NCBI RefSeq assembly: GCF_000195635.1
Contig: NZ_GL882625.1
Coordinates: 62,001 to 126,000, forward strand
Source: Bacteroides fluxus YIT 12057
GTDB taxonomy: Bacteria > Bacteroidota > Bacteroidia > Bacteroidales > Bacteroidaceae
DNA: 64,000 nt
Direction of reading: 5' to 3'
The notes below the pieces were generated by a model. The model saw only the letters and a list, made by a program, of their open reading frames with translations, did no database searches and was not told the origin of the DNA. Shown in pieces: positions 38,244 to 47,145 of this stretch. Both the position numbers and the translations under genes were made by a program. Positions within the stretch are counted from its first letter, which is position 1, and each line of letters opens with the position of its first letter.

Positions 38244-38969
38244 TTAGAAAGGAACTACTACCAAAGGACTATAGTTATGGCGCACGGTACCGACCCCATC
38301 AACACTTGCCAAGGCACCAATACGGAAATAGTAATTCTTTCCGGTATATTTGAAAGAGCCTGCATCTTTATCCAAATCAATGGTCAGCGTATAGGTCTGT
38401 GCCGGATCTATATCGATAGCAGGGCTGAAGTTCTGCACATCTGTACCACTGCTCAATCCAAAACGGATACTGTGGGCTACCCATTGATCCGAGAAAGCAA
38501 ATAACTGGACCGAAGCAAGCTTCTCATTTCCCTTGCCGCCTTCCAAAGAAAAAGTCGCGATCATCTTATTGCCGTTCTTCTCAATCTTAGGATTAATGAT
38601 ACGAATATACGGAGTTGCCTTGAAATCCTTCGTATTATCACCTTTTTTAACAAGTACGTTCTTTTCCTCAAAAGGATAACAATTGCCGTTTTCAAAACGG
38701 ATGTTGTACTCGGCAGCAAATACCATGTTATTGCGGTATTCACCGGTATTCATGATTTTCCAGCTCTGGTTTTCCGGATTGTCAAATCCAAGTTCCACTA
38801 CCGTAAGTCCGCACTCCTGAATATCCGTACCTATCAATTCGTTCGTCTTTTCATCTAAAATAGAACCGTGAATAGAGGCATTCGGAGCTTCATAATTATC
38901 TATTTCGCAAGAAGTCAATGCCAGCAGACAGCTTGCAACCAATAATGTTAACTTTTTCATAATCATCAA
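38244..38969 (-). CDS. DUF3823 lipoprotein, predicted surface glycan-binding protein
   Basis: A 241-residue lipoprotein (MKKLTLLVASCLLALTSC). An N-terminal domain (NASIHGSILDEKTNELIGTDIQECGLTVVELG) resembles a carboxypeptidase-regulatory-like fold, followed by a beta-rich C-terminus. DUF3823 proteins typically follow susD and take the SusE/F place as surface glycan-binding components. It starts 14 bases after the susD stop. The first ATG (38969) and the one at 38960 are both plausible starts. Confidence 0.85.
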   Translation of the reverse strand: MMIMKKLTLLVASCLLALTSCEIDNYEAPNASIHGSILDEKTNELIGTDIQECGLTVVELGFDNPENQSWKIMNTGEYRNNMVFAAEYNIRFENGNCYPFEEKNVLVKKGDNTKDFKATPYIRIINPKIEKNGNKMIATFSLEGGKGNEKLASVQLFAFSDQWVAHSIRFGLSSGTDVQNFSPAIDIDPAQTYTLTIDLDKDAGSFKYTGKNYYFRIGALASVDGVGTVRHNYSPLVVVPF

Positions 38970-38983
38970 AGAATTTAAGCATG

Positions 38984-40933
38984 TTAATAACCTGGATTCT
39001 GTACCAATCCATTGTTTGATATACCCGGAATACTTCTGTAATAGCTCTGCGGAGTGAATGTGCGTCCATTTTGCAATTCATCTCCATGGAAATTGGCACG
39101 GACAAAGATATACTTCGGAGTATCCTGACGTAAATCGATCATCGGGACCAAGGCCGAACGCATGCCTGCATCAAAATACTGATGGTTTTCACGACGACGT
39201 ACCATATCCCAGAAACGCTTGCCTTCGAAAGCCAGTTCCACCCGACGTTCTTTCAGTACATTTTCCAATGTCAACGGAATATTGTCCGTATGAGCCGCAC
39301 GATGACGCAGGGCATTCAGATATTCAGCGGCTTTCCCCTTGTCACCCTTACCGCTTTCCACTACCGCTTCGGCATAGTTCAAATAGATTTCAGCCAAACG
39401 GATATCAATGAACGGAGTAGTCACGGAATTATAATTGCTGGACAGTGTCTTGAACTCTTCCATGTATTTACGTACCGAGAAGCCGGTAGTGGTGTAATTG
39501 CCGTTCTCACTGTTGCCCAAGTTACCAAAGCCGGAATAAGAAGCGGTACCTTCAGCACCAAAAGCGAAATAAGTCTTACCGTCCTTACCCAGAGCCGAGT
39601 TATTGTTGTAAATGAAGATTTTACCGTTTGGGTCAATCAAGCCTCCCTGCATCAGGATTCTGGTTCCGGCGTATGTAGCTCCCGGCACAATGATGCTGGC
39701 CTGCAAACGGGCATCTTTACCTTTGAACGGTGCGGAAAGATCCTCATATTGGATATAGGGATCGGTCAATTTGATACTACCCTCCAACTGAACTCTCGTT
39801 ACATTTTGTTCCATACCGTCCGCACGGGTCTTGATAGGGGCACTCTTACCTGTACCGTCATCGGTATAATCTTCATAAAGGTCCACCAGATCAAGTGTAG
39901 GACTGAAACGCCCGTAACGCAAGGCACCCGGATTGACTTGGGCCAAAGTATAATACAGGCTCCAGCTATGTCCCTGATTAGGATTGGTCGTACCATCCGC
40001 ATAACCGCGGGCCAACAGGACTTCATTGTCGGGAGTATTTAAAAACAGTTGCTGATAATTATTCACCGCATCTGCCACAGAAGAAGGATTGGCTGCATAC
40101 AACGATTTCCCGGAATTGTTTATAATCTCCTCGGAAGCCAAAATACACTCACCATAGAAGAAATCTGCTTCGGACTTGTCAATGCCTACCAGCTTCTGAG
40201 TAACAGCCTCACCTGCCAAAGCGGCTTTGTCCCAATACTTAGCCAAGGAAGCTGCAAACAAGGCAGCACGCGACTTCATTCCCAATGCTCCCCATTTAGT
40301 GAAACGATAGCCGTCTGTACTTGTCGGAAGGTCGCCGGCCACTTCGCCGAACTCCTTAATAATAAACTTCCAGGTGTCAGACTCGGTACTACGAGGCACT
40401 CTCAGTACATCTCCATTACCAGGAACATAATCACCGTCTTGTACACGGTCAATGATAGGCACGCCACCATAACGTTTAGCCAGCCCGAAATAGATATAGG
40501 CACGGGCAAAACGGGCTTCAGCTACCATGCGCGTAGCATCTTCGGCATTCAGAATGCCCTTTTCCTGCGAAGACTTCACTGTTTCGATAAAAATGTTCAC
40601 CTGGCGGATATCACCGTAAGGCCAGTACTCGAACGATTCTGTAATACCGCCTCCACCTTCACTACGGGCAGCCTCATCAGAAAGGAAAGCAATGTTACTT
40701 GAACCGTTAACACCGTCATAATCACGGGCATTGAAACCAGTATAGGGACGGAACACAAAATCTTCCATAGGAACAGTCGCATAAACATTAGCCAACAAAG
40801 CTTTTATGCCGCCGTCAGTTTCGGTCAGTCTGTCGCCCGAAACCTTGTCAAGCGGTTCTAAATCCAGAAAGCTATCGCAACCGGAAAATCCTACGAGGGC
40901 ACACAGCGCCAAGGACAATATATTTTTTTTCAT
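38984..40933 (-). CDS. susD: SusD/RagB family nutrient-binding lipoprotein
   Basis: The lid and glycan-binding partner of the SusC transporter at the outer membrane. The 649-residue protein has lipoprotein signal MKKNILSLALCALVGFSGC followed by the typical DSFLDLEPLDKVSGD. N-terminal TPR-like helices (ARFARAYIYFGLAKRYGGVPII) and the C-terminal SusD signature (DIRLAEIYLNYAEAVVESG, LKERRVELAFEGKRFWDMVR) are clear. It starts 13 bases after the susC stop. The symbol is the family name, not a claim for starch as substrate. Confidence 0.96.
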   Translation of the reverse strand: MKKNILSLALCALVGFSGCDSFLDLEPLDKVSGDRLTETDGGIKALLANVYATVPMEDFVFRPYTGFNARDYDGVNGSSNIAFLSDEAARSEGGGGITESFEYWPYGDIRQVNIFIETVKSSQEKGILNAEDATRMVAEARFARAYIYFGLAKRYGGVPIIDRVQDGDYVPGNGDVLRVPRSTESDTWKFIIKEFGEVAGDLPTSTDGYRFTKWGALGMKSRAALFAASLAKYWDKAALAGEAVTQKLVGIDKSEADFFYGECILASEEIINNSGKSLYAANPSSVADAVNNYQQLFLNTPDNEVLLARGYADGTTNPNQGHSWSLYYTLAQVNPGALRYGRFSPTLDLVDLYEDYTDDGTGKSAPIKTRADGMEQNVTRVQLEGSIKLTDPYIQYEDLSAPFKGKDARLQASIIVPGATYAGTRILMQGGLIDPNGKIFIYNNNSALGKDGKTYFAFGAEGTASYSGFGNLGNSENGNYTTTGFSVRKYMEEFKTLSSNYNSVTTPFIDIRLAEIYLNYAEAVVESGKGDKGKAAEYLNALRHRAAHTDNIPLTLENVLKERRVELAFEGKRFWDMVRRRENHQYFDAGMRSALVPMIDLRQDTPKYIFVRANFHGDELQNGRTFTPQSYYRSIPGISNNGLVQNPGY

Positions 40934-40946
40934 AAGAATTTAAGTA

Positions 40947-43900
40947 TTAAAAATTAATATTCAAACCTATATTATAGGATTTCATCAACGGATAGGCAAG
41001 GCTGGCCCCCCAGTCACGTTCTTCACGTTCGGGATCGGCATCCTTCAATAAGGAGTTACACCAAGTCAACAAATTGAAACCATTCAAGAAGAAACGGCAA
41101 TCACTGATACCGACTTTTTTGGTGAGACTCTTCGGCAGTGTATAACCAATTTCCAAACTCTTCAAACGCAGATAAGTAGCATTCGGATTCCAGAAACTGA
41201 TAGCACCGTTACCCCAGCTGTTACCATTGTCCAACGTACCGGTAAAGTCACGGCGCAAAGCAGGATACTTTCCGGAAATCCATTGGGTAGAAGGATTGTA
41301 AGGATCGTCAGTAACATTAGCTGTATGCCAACGGTCCATGTACTTCTTCATCAATGTAGGATTGGTCTTTGATCCATACCCAAACACGTCGTCGTTGGCA
41401 TAGCCGATAACATACCCGGCAGCTCCCTGCAGCAACAAGTTTAAGTCAAATCCTTTGTAAGTAAGGCCGATATTCAAGCCAAACTGATAAGGAGGATTGG
41501 CTCCCGCACGGCGTGATTCCGGTTTCATGTCATACATATCGATGACACCATCACCATTTTGGTCAATAATGCGGAATGCACCCGGAAGCATCATAGAATT
41601 ACCATTACCGCCACCATAAAGAGGAGCTGTTTCAAGTTCTTTTAAAGAAGAGAACTGTCCGTCATACTTCTGAATCCACATACCACCGCCACTGTGATCC
41701 CAGAATCCGCCGATAGTACGATGATCTTTTCCGTAAAGCCAACGGTCCATGGAACTGCGGTAAGGGGTATGTTCCACTTCCAGATTCTTTTCACGCACAA
41801 ATGTATAATTGGCACTGACTGTATATCCAAAATCCTTACCTATTTTTCCCCGGGTACCGATTTCCAGTTCAAAACCCATATTTTCATTGGAGTTAATATT
41901 CTCCTGCGGGAAACTTGCACCGAATGTATTGGGAATATCCTGTATGCGGCTTGCCAAAAGCCCTTCATTTTTCCGACGGAAGAATTCAACCGTACCATAC
42001 AGTTTGCCGTTCCACAACTCTGCATCCAGACCAATGTTTGCGGTCTTTGACACCACCCAGGAAAGATTATCAAGCACTACGCCCGGAGCCATCATACCAA
42101 TTGTCTGGTTAGAACCTTCAAATACATAACCAAAAGGATTATTGCTTTTTGAGGCTTGTGTATAACCTGCTATATATTGGAACGGATTACCTGCATCGTA
42201 ACCACTCTTTCCATAAGAACCGCGCAACTTCAAATTAGTGATGAAGGGGAGTTTTTCTTTCATGAACTTTTCTTCTGAAATGCGCCATCCGGCACTGACT
42301 GAAGGGAAGAAAGCCCAACGGTGTCCCGGAGCGTAACGATAGGATCCGTCATAGCGGGCAACAACTTCCAACAAATACTTGCCTGCATAATCATAATTGG
42401 CACGCATCAAATAAGCGGCCAGACGTGTTTCATTGCGATAACCACTATTGGTAGCTGTACTTGCATCCGCTTGGTTAAGTATGTCGTTACTGTAATAACC
42501 GGCATATTTGCGGAAACCTTGAAGTTCATCGTAACGGCTTCCGGAAAGTTCTGCCACACCGGTCACATTAATATTATGGTCGCCGAATGCACGCGCATAA
42601 TTGGCCTGTACACGTCCATACAATTTCTGGAAGATACCCATGGTATTCCTGTAATGGTCTTCACCGAAAGTCTTGGTAGGCGTGTTGGTGAAATAGTCAT
42701 ACAACTTATAGGACTTCTGCAATTCGGAGTTGTTACGGTTGTTTCCATTGAAAGAGCCAAGCAATCCCAAGCTCAAACCTTCCACGAAAGGCACTTTCCA
42801 AGTCAAATCAACATCAGCATTGTAAGTCAGTCCACGATTCCGGCGATATCCATCAATATTCGGATCAACCAATGCAGCGGCATTCTTGCTTTCAGGAGCG
42901 ATATCCGAGAAATGATCGGTAGAACCCATAGCATACGGACCGACACCACGGTCATTTACCAACAGCGTCTTAAAAGTCCACATAAAATCCTCACGCGGAC
43001 GTTGTGTCTGATCCCAGCGCCCTGACACCTTGACGTTCATGCTCAATCCTTTGGCTAATTCGGCTGTAACATTGGTACGGAAACTATAGCGTTCGTAATA
43101 TTGTATGCCACTCTTCAGCAAACCGTTGTCACGATTGTATCCGAGGCTTACAAAATATTTCACCTTTTCTGTACCTCCACGCAAAGACAGCGTATGGGAT
43201 GTCTGGAAAGCCGTCTTGTTCATATACATGTCAAGCCAATCCCAGTCCTGATAGCCCTCTACACCGTTCTTGTATTTATCCAATATGTCTTGCGAATAAA
43301 CTTCAGCTTTCTTGCCGTTACGGGACATTTCATTCTCCATCAAACGGAATGTATAGGCATCTACAGTCTCTTCCATACCTGTAGCATGCTTCATGCCAAA
43401 CAAACCGGAATAAGAGATACGTGTTTTTTCGGCCGTACCTTTCTTAGTGGTAACGATGATCACGCCATTGGCAGAATTCATACCGTAGATAGCTGCCGAA
43501 GCATCTTTCAGAATGGAGATGCTTTCGATGTCTTCAGAACTAAGTTGCGCCAATTCATCCTTTTCACGGGTAACACCGTCAATAACCACCAGCGGGTCAC
43601 CATAACCACGGATACTGATCATGTTGTCAAAGGTTCCCGGTTCACCCGTCTTCTGTCTGATCAACAATCCCGGCATCTTACCCTGAATATTGTTCACCAG
43701 GTTCTCCGTCTTGGTCGTCTGGATATCATCCGACTTGATAGCCGTCACGGCACCCGTCAAAGATTGCTTCTTCTGAACGCCATAGCCCACCACCACAACT
43801 TCTTCCAAGACCTCGGCATCTTCTACCAGAGTTATTTTAAAAGAAGTCTTACCGTTTACACTGATTTCCTGAGTCTTATAACCGACATAGCTTATAACAA

Positions 43901-44459
43901 GCGTTGCAGCAGGAGCCACATTGCTTAAAGTGAAATTACCGTCAATATCAGTAATGACACCGTTACTGGTTCCTTTCATCAAAATACTGGCGCCAATGAC
44001 AGGTTCACCGGAGGCATCAACGATGGAGCCTTTAACGGTTATGTTCTGCAACGTTGTCTGCACTCCATCTGCACCTACAGCCTTATCGAACAGGATTATA
44101 TTGCGGTCCAATACTTTATAAGCGATATTCGTCCCCTTAAAAACATCGTCCAGAACTTTGAATATAGTCTTGTTGGTTGCCTTGACCGACACCCGACGTT
44201 TGACATCCACCTGTTTATTATTATAAAAGAAAACAAATTCAGTACCCTGTTCCAGCTCGGTCAATACCTCATCAACCGTTTTATTGTTCAGAGTAATGTT
44301 TACCATTGTTTTTTGAGCATAGCCATCATTAGCAAAGGTCATGCCAACCAAACAAAATAGCATAAATAATGTACATCTCATAGCAAGAGGAATTTTTTCT
44401 ATGCATCTCACCAGGACATTTTTTGCCCTAAATGATTGGATACAAATGTGGTTTTTCAT
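40947..44459 (-). CDS. susC: SusC/RagA family TonB-dependent transporter with STN signalling domain
   Basis: A 1170-residue outer-membrane importer. After a long signal region (MRCTLFMLFCLVGMTFANDGYAQ) comes an STN (secretin/TonB N-terminal) domain at about 50-105, which in this class talks to the FecR anti-sigma. Then follow a carboxypeptidase-like domain (VKGSIVDASGEPVIGASI), the SusC linker EVVVVGYGVQKKQSLTGAV, the plug (VIDGVTREKDELAQLSSEDIESISILKDASA) and a large barrel ending YNIGLNINF. The STN domain matches the sigma/FecR pair upstream. A predicted antisense RNA starts over its start codon and runs against its leader. Confidence 0.96.
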   Translation of the reverse strand: MKNHICIQSFRAKNVLVRCIEKIPLAMRCTLFMLFCLVGMTFANDGYAQKTMVNITLNNKTVDEVLTELEQGTEFVFFYNNKQVDVKRRVSVKATNKTIFKVLDDVFKGTNIAYKVLDRNIILFDKAVGADGVQTTLQNITVKGSIVDASGEPVIGASILMKGTSNGVITDIDGNFTLSNVAPAATLVISYVGYKTQEISVNGKTSFKITLVEDAEVLEEVVVVGYGVQKKQSLTGAVTAIKSDDIQTTKTENLVNNIQGKMPGLLIRQKTGEPGTFDNMISIRGYGDPLVVIDGVTREKDELAQLSSEDIESISILKDASAAIYGMNSANGVIIVTTKKGTAEKTRISYSGLFGMKHATGMEETVDAYTFRLMENEMSRNGKKAEVYSQDILDKYKNGVEGYQDWDWLDMYMNKTAFQTSHTLSLRGGTEKVKYFVSLGYNRDNGLLKSGIQYYERYSFRTNVTAELAKGLSMNVKVSGRWDQTQRPREDFMWTFKTLLVNDRGVGPYAMGSTDHFSDIAPESKNAAALVDPNIDGYRRNRGLTYNADVDLTWKVPFVEGLSLGLLGSFNGNNRNNSELQKSYKLYDYFTNTPTKTFGEDHYRNTMGIFQKLYGRVQANYARAFGDHNINVTGVAELSGSRYDELQGFRKYAGYYSNDILNQADASTATNSGYRNETRLAAYLMRANYDYAGKYLLEVVARYDGSYRYAPGHRWAFFPSVSAGWRISEEKFMKEKLPFITNLKLRGSYGKSGYDAGNPFQYIAGYTQASKSNNPFGYVFEGSNQTIGMMAPGVVLDNLSWVVSKTANIGLDAELWNGKLYGTVEFFRRKNEGLLASRIQDIPNTFGASFPQENINSNENMGFELEIGTRGKIGKDFGYTVSANYTFVREKNLEVEHTPYRSSMDRWLYGKDHRTIGGFWDHSGGGMWIQKYDGQFSSLKELETAPLYGGGNGNSMMLPGAFRIIDQNGDGVIDMYDMKPESRRAGANPPYQFGLNIGLTYKGFDLNLLLQGAAGYVIGYANDDVFGYGSKTNPTLMKKYMDRWHTANVTDDPYNPSTQWISGKYPALRRDFTGTLDNGNSWGNGAISFWNPNATYLRLKSLEIGYTLPKSLTKKVGISDCRFFLNGFNLLTWCNSLLKDADPEREERDWGASLAYPLMKSYNIGLNINF

Positions 44460-44471
44460 AATTTTGTACTG

Positions 44472-44576
44472 ATTTCTAGTGAAAAAATAAAGTTACTTTA
44501 TCTGTCGCCAAACAGATATTTAAAAGTTACTGTTTTCATGCAGGAAAATGCGCCAACATTTTCTTGCATGTTTTTT
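44472..44576 (+). ncRNA. Predicted cis-antisense small RNA opposite the susC leader (DonS-like)
   Basis: The fecR-susC gap holds a full small-RNA gene on the strand opposite to both genes. A promoter (ATTG at 44435-44438, 20 bases, TAATTTTG at 44459-44466) would start an RNA near 44472. It contains a hairpin ATCTGT/ACAGAT (44500-44517) and a terminator hairpin CATGCAGGAAAATG/CATTTTCTTGCATG (44537-44570) followed by T6 (44571-44576). Both loops are CGCCAA. One terminator pair is G-U on the plus strand but A-C on the minus, which supports plus-strand transcription. Bacteroides loci with sigma/anti-sigma pairs are known to carry such repressing antisense RNAs (DonS). Expression is not shown by sequence. 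Confidence 0.65.
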
Positions 44577-44615
44577 AAAGATATCCGTTTCTCATTGTAT
44601 CATTTCTTTTAAAGG

Positions 44616-45653
44616 TTAATAAACTTCTATTATTTGTTTCTCTGTATTTATGTTGTCGTCTTCAACAAACTTAAACTGTATGTTGGAAGATATCCGGAAA
44701 ATTTCCAAGATGCGCTCCAGACGTTGTCTGACAAAGGTTGCCGTAAAAGAATTATACTTCAGTGCAGGATTCTTCAATACAAATGTTACATTGTACCGTT
44801 TGCTCAACTCTTTCAGTACATCTTCAAACGGAGTATTCTTAAAAATCAAGCATCCGTCTTTCCAGCACGTTTCTACATCTACATTAGCCTTCTTTACGAC
44901 GACTTTGTTCTGTTCAATATCATAAATGGCTTTCTGTCCGGGCTGCATCAACAAGCTTTTCTTTCGCTCCCCGTCCAAATAAGCAAAACTGACCTTACCC
45001 GATACCAAAGTTGTCTGTACAATCTTATTCTCTCTATAAGCATCAACATTAAATTCCGTCCCATGAACTATAATCTCCGAACGGTTCAACGCATCAACCA
45101 CAAATGGCTTTTCATCATCTTTTACCACAGAGAAGAATGCCTCGCCCACTAACTTCACTTTCCTTTCTTGGGCCGAAAAACGAGAAGGATATTGCAGAGA
45201 AGATGACGAGTTCAAAACAACAACCGATCCATCCGGCAAGTCAATGGAAGTTGTCATCCCCGGATTCGTCCTTACTTCAATCATTTCTGCCATCCTACTG
45301 TCACTATCCCGATAAAGTACACACCATGACACGAGCAAGGGAACAAATAAAATGGCGGCCGCCCGTTGCATCCCTCTAAAGAATCTTTGATACCTACCTG
45401 TTTTCTTATGCCGCATCTTCCGATGAGTACTTGCCAAAGCCTTCTTTACATCTATCTTTGAAGACACCTGCGCTACATTGGCAGCCAAGGTGATCGTCTG
45501 AATATGCCGTCCCATCTTCCGGTTCTCATCAGAAGCCGACAGCCATTCCTCAATCCACCGGCTTTCTTCTTCTGTTGTCACCCCTTCATAATATTGAAGC
45601 AATAAATCTTCTATCTCCTCTCTTTTTACCATATTTTTTCTTTCTTTACTCAT
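44616..45653 (-). CDS. FecR-type anti-sigma factor
   Basis: A 345-residue inner-membrane regulator that holds the ECF sigma factor until the SusC STN domain signals. The cytoplasmic N-terminus (about 1-85) has the anti-sigma segment VTTEEESRWIEEWLS. One membrane helix lies near residues 93-112 (AAAILFVPLLVSWCVLY). The periplasmic FecR domain (TSIDLPDGSVVVLNSSSSLQYPSRF, RKVKLVGEAFFSVVKDDEKPFVV) is followed by a DUF4974 C-terminus (CLIFKNTPFEDVLKELSKRYNV). The sigma gene is divergent, not upstream on the same strand as is usual. An alternative start is the Met at residue 8. Confidence 0.94.
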   Translation of the reverse strand: MSKERKNMVKREEIEDLLLQYYEGVTTEEESRWIEEWLSASDENRKMGRHIQTITLAANVAQVSSKIDVKKALASTHRKMRHKKTGRYQRFFRGMQRAAAILFVPLLVSWCVLYRDSDSRMAEMIEVRTNPGMTTSIDLPDGSVVVLNSSSSLQYPSRFSAQERKVKLVGEAFFSVVKDDEKPFVVDALNRSEIIVHGTEFNVDAYRENKIVQTTLVSGKVSFAYLDGERKKSLLMQPGQKAIYDIEQNKVVVKKANVDVETCWKDGCLIFKNTPFEDVLKELSKRYNVTFVLKNPALKYNSFTATFVRQRLERILEIFRISSNIQFKFVEDDNINTEKQIIEVY

Positions 45654-45703
45654 AAGACCAACGGGAGAAAGGGATTCCTAAACAAAATAGCAAATTATTT
45701 TAT

Positions 45704-45740
45704 ACTAATTAGTGTTTTATTTGAAAATAAGCTATTTTTG
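45704..45740 (+). promoter_or_regulatory. Promoter region of the ECF sigma gene with palindrome
   Basis: TATTTTTG (45733-45740) fits the -7 element, 24 bases before the start codon at 45765. A perfect palindrome ACTAATTAGT (45704-45713) lies where a -33 element would be, with 19 bases between them. The divergent fecR start is at 45653, so this gap of about 110 bases must also hold the fecR promoter. Confidence 0.5.
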
Positions 45741-45764
45741 CAAAATAATAATGAAGCTTTTGCC

Positions 45765-46355
45765 ATGAAAAATACGACATCAGAAGATACCTCTCTATTG
45801 TTTTCAATGCAGAAAGGAGACAGAAAAGCTTTTGATAAGTTATTTCAAAAATACTATCCCATCCTATGTACTTACTGTTACCGCTTCGTCCGGTTGGAAG
45901 ATGCCGAGGAGATTGTCCAGGATGTGATGTTATGGCTTTGGGAAAATCGTGAAAGACCCATCATAGAATATTCCCTCAAACAATATCTGTTCAAAGCCGT
46001 CTATCACCGTTCCATGACCCGGGTCGTACAGAACGAGGTAAAGCAACGGGCGGATACCGCTTATCACGAAAGGATGATCAATACACTTGAAGATATAGAC
46101 GTATATCTGGTCAATGAAATGAGCAAGCATATCCAGCAGGCTATTGAAGAACTTCCACCGTCTTACCGGGAAGCTTTCATCATGCACCGCTTCCGCAATC
46201 TCAGCTACAAAGAGATAGCGGAAATACTTGACGTATCTCCTAAAACAGTGGATTATCGCATACAGCAATCACTGAAAATATTAAGAGTCAAGTTACAGGA
46301 CTACCTGCCTGTATTACTGCTCTTGCTTACTGCCAAGCCTGCCCCCTTCAATTAA
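45765..46355 (+). CDS. ECF RNA polymerase sigma factor of the polysaccharide locus
   Basis: A 196-residue sigma-70 family protein of the Bacteroides type. Region 2 is seen at FDKLFQKYYPILCTYCYRFV...AEEIVQDVMLWLWEN, and region 4 at IEELPPSYREAFIMHRFRNLSYKEIAEILDVSPKTVDYRI. A hydrophobic tail (YLPVLLLLLTAK) ends the protein. I chose the ATG at 45765; the in-frame TTG at 45738 lies inside the -7 element. It is divergent from fecR and probably activates the fecR/susC transcript. Confidence 0.95.
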   Translation: MKNTTSEDTSLLFSMQKGDRKAFDKLFQKYYPILCTYCYRFVRLEDAEEIVQDVMLWLWENRERPIIEYSLKQYLFKAVYHRSMTRVVQNEVKQRADTAYHERMINTLEDIDVYLVNEMSKHIQQAIEELPPSYREAFIMHRFRNLSYKEIAEILDVSPKTVDYRIQQSLKILRVKLQDYLPVLLLLLTAKPAPFN

Positions 46356-46378
46356 AAGTCCAAAGTCTATTCAGCACT

Positions 46379-46535
46379 TGCGAACATGTATTCACACACT
46401 GCGAATATATATTCAAGCATTGTGAATATCCGTTCGCAGCCTTTGAATAGAGATTTCATCTTACTGCAGAGAAGTTTTCTCCTTATACCACAGACTTTTT
46501 CTCCTAACATCCCGGCACTTTTCCATTGATATCCC
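46379..46535. repeat. Composite tandem repeat, copy 2 (4 x 21 bp plus T-rich units)
   Basis: After the sigma stop codon, GAA cores start at 46382, 46403, 46424 and 46445, exactly 21 apart, with rough palindromes GAACATGTATTC and GAATATATATTC. T-rich units (TTTTCTCCTTAT, TTTTTCTCCTAACAT, CTTTTCCATTGATAT) follow at about 20-22-base steps. Same order and orientation as 7679-7830. The rest of the 304-base gap holds only a promoter. Confidence 0.8.
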
Positions 46536-46587
46536 GGCCATCCCTTATATTAAATCCGCCGGACAGCTTAGGAAAATAACATTCCCG

Positions 46588-46622
46588 TTTGTCTTTATTG
46601 TAAAGAGAAAACATTATATTTG
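46588..46622 (+). promoter_or_regulatory. Promoter of the ThuA/GH9 operon
   Basis: TATATTTG at 46615-46622 matches TAnnTTTG; TTTG at 46588-46591 is a possible -33 with a long 23-base spacer. The start codon is at 46660. Confidence 0.5.
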
Positions 46623-46659
46623 ATGAACCAAACATTTATATAACTTAAAAACACGTCAA

Positions 46660-47145
46660 ATGAAAAAACTATTTTACCTTTTGCTGGTGCTGGGGTACAG
46701 CTTCAGTGCACAAGCACAGTTCAAAGTAACGGCTCATCAGGAAGGATGGGACAGAATTCCTCCACAGGCGCAGAAAAAGGGATTCTTTTTCCAACAATCC
46801 GTCCTTGCCAACATGGACGGGGATGATTCTCTGGAAGAAGTCATGCTCTTCGGACGGGACAACGGACATTATCCTACTTTCGACCTCTTCAAAGCTTATT
46901 ATGTAATCGTTGACTATTACACCAAAGAGGTGCAATATATGTCGGATGAGGTCTATGTTACCGATAAATACAATCTGTTGGTAGAGGACCGGAACAACGA
47001 CGGTATTTCCGAACTCTATATCTCTTACTTCAAAGACGGAAAATTCAGCGTAGATGAGCGGGGATACAACCTGCAGACAGTACGTTGTCATGATCGAATC
47101 GAATGGAACCCGACAAATAAAAACTTCAAATCCTCCAACAAATGA
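46660..47145 (+). CDS. Small secreted protein with two Asp-rich loops
   Basis: A 161-residue exported protein with signal peptide MKKLFYLLLVLGYSFSAQAQ. Two segments resemble calcium-binding loops of the EF-hand or FG-GAP kind: NMDGDDSLEEVMLFGRDNG and DRNNDGISELYISYFKDG. They suggest a small propeller-like or metal-stabilised fold. I do not recognise a named family. Its TGA overlaps the ATG of the ThuA-domain gene (ATGA), so it is the first gene of a coupled three-gene unit ending with GH9. Confidence 0.78.
   Translation: MKKLFYLLLVLGYSFSAQAQFKVTAHQEGWDRIPPQAQKKGFFFQQSVLANMDGDDSLEEVMLFGRDNGHYPTFDLFKAYYVIVDYYTKEVQYMSDEVYVTDKYNLLVEDRNNDGISELYISYFKDGKFSVDERGYNLQTVRCHDRIEWNPTNKNFKSSNK

Noticed and set aside
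44537..44576. Terminator of the fecR transcript on the minus strand
   Set aside because: The T tract follows the hairpin only on the plus strand, and on the minus strand the stem has an A-C mismatch, so it does not work as a terminator for fecR.
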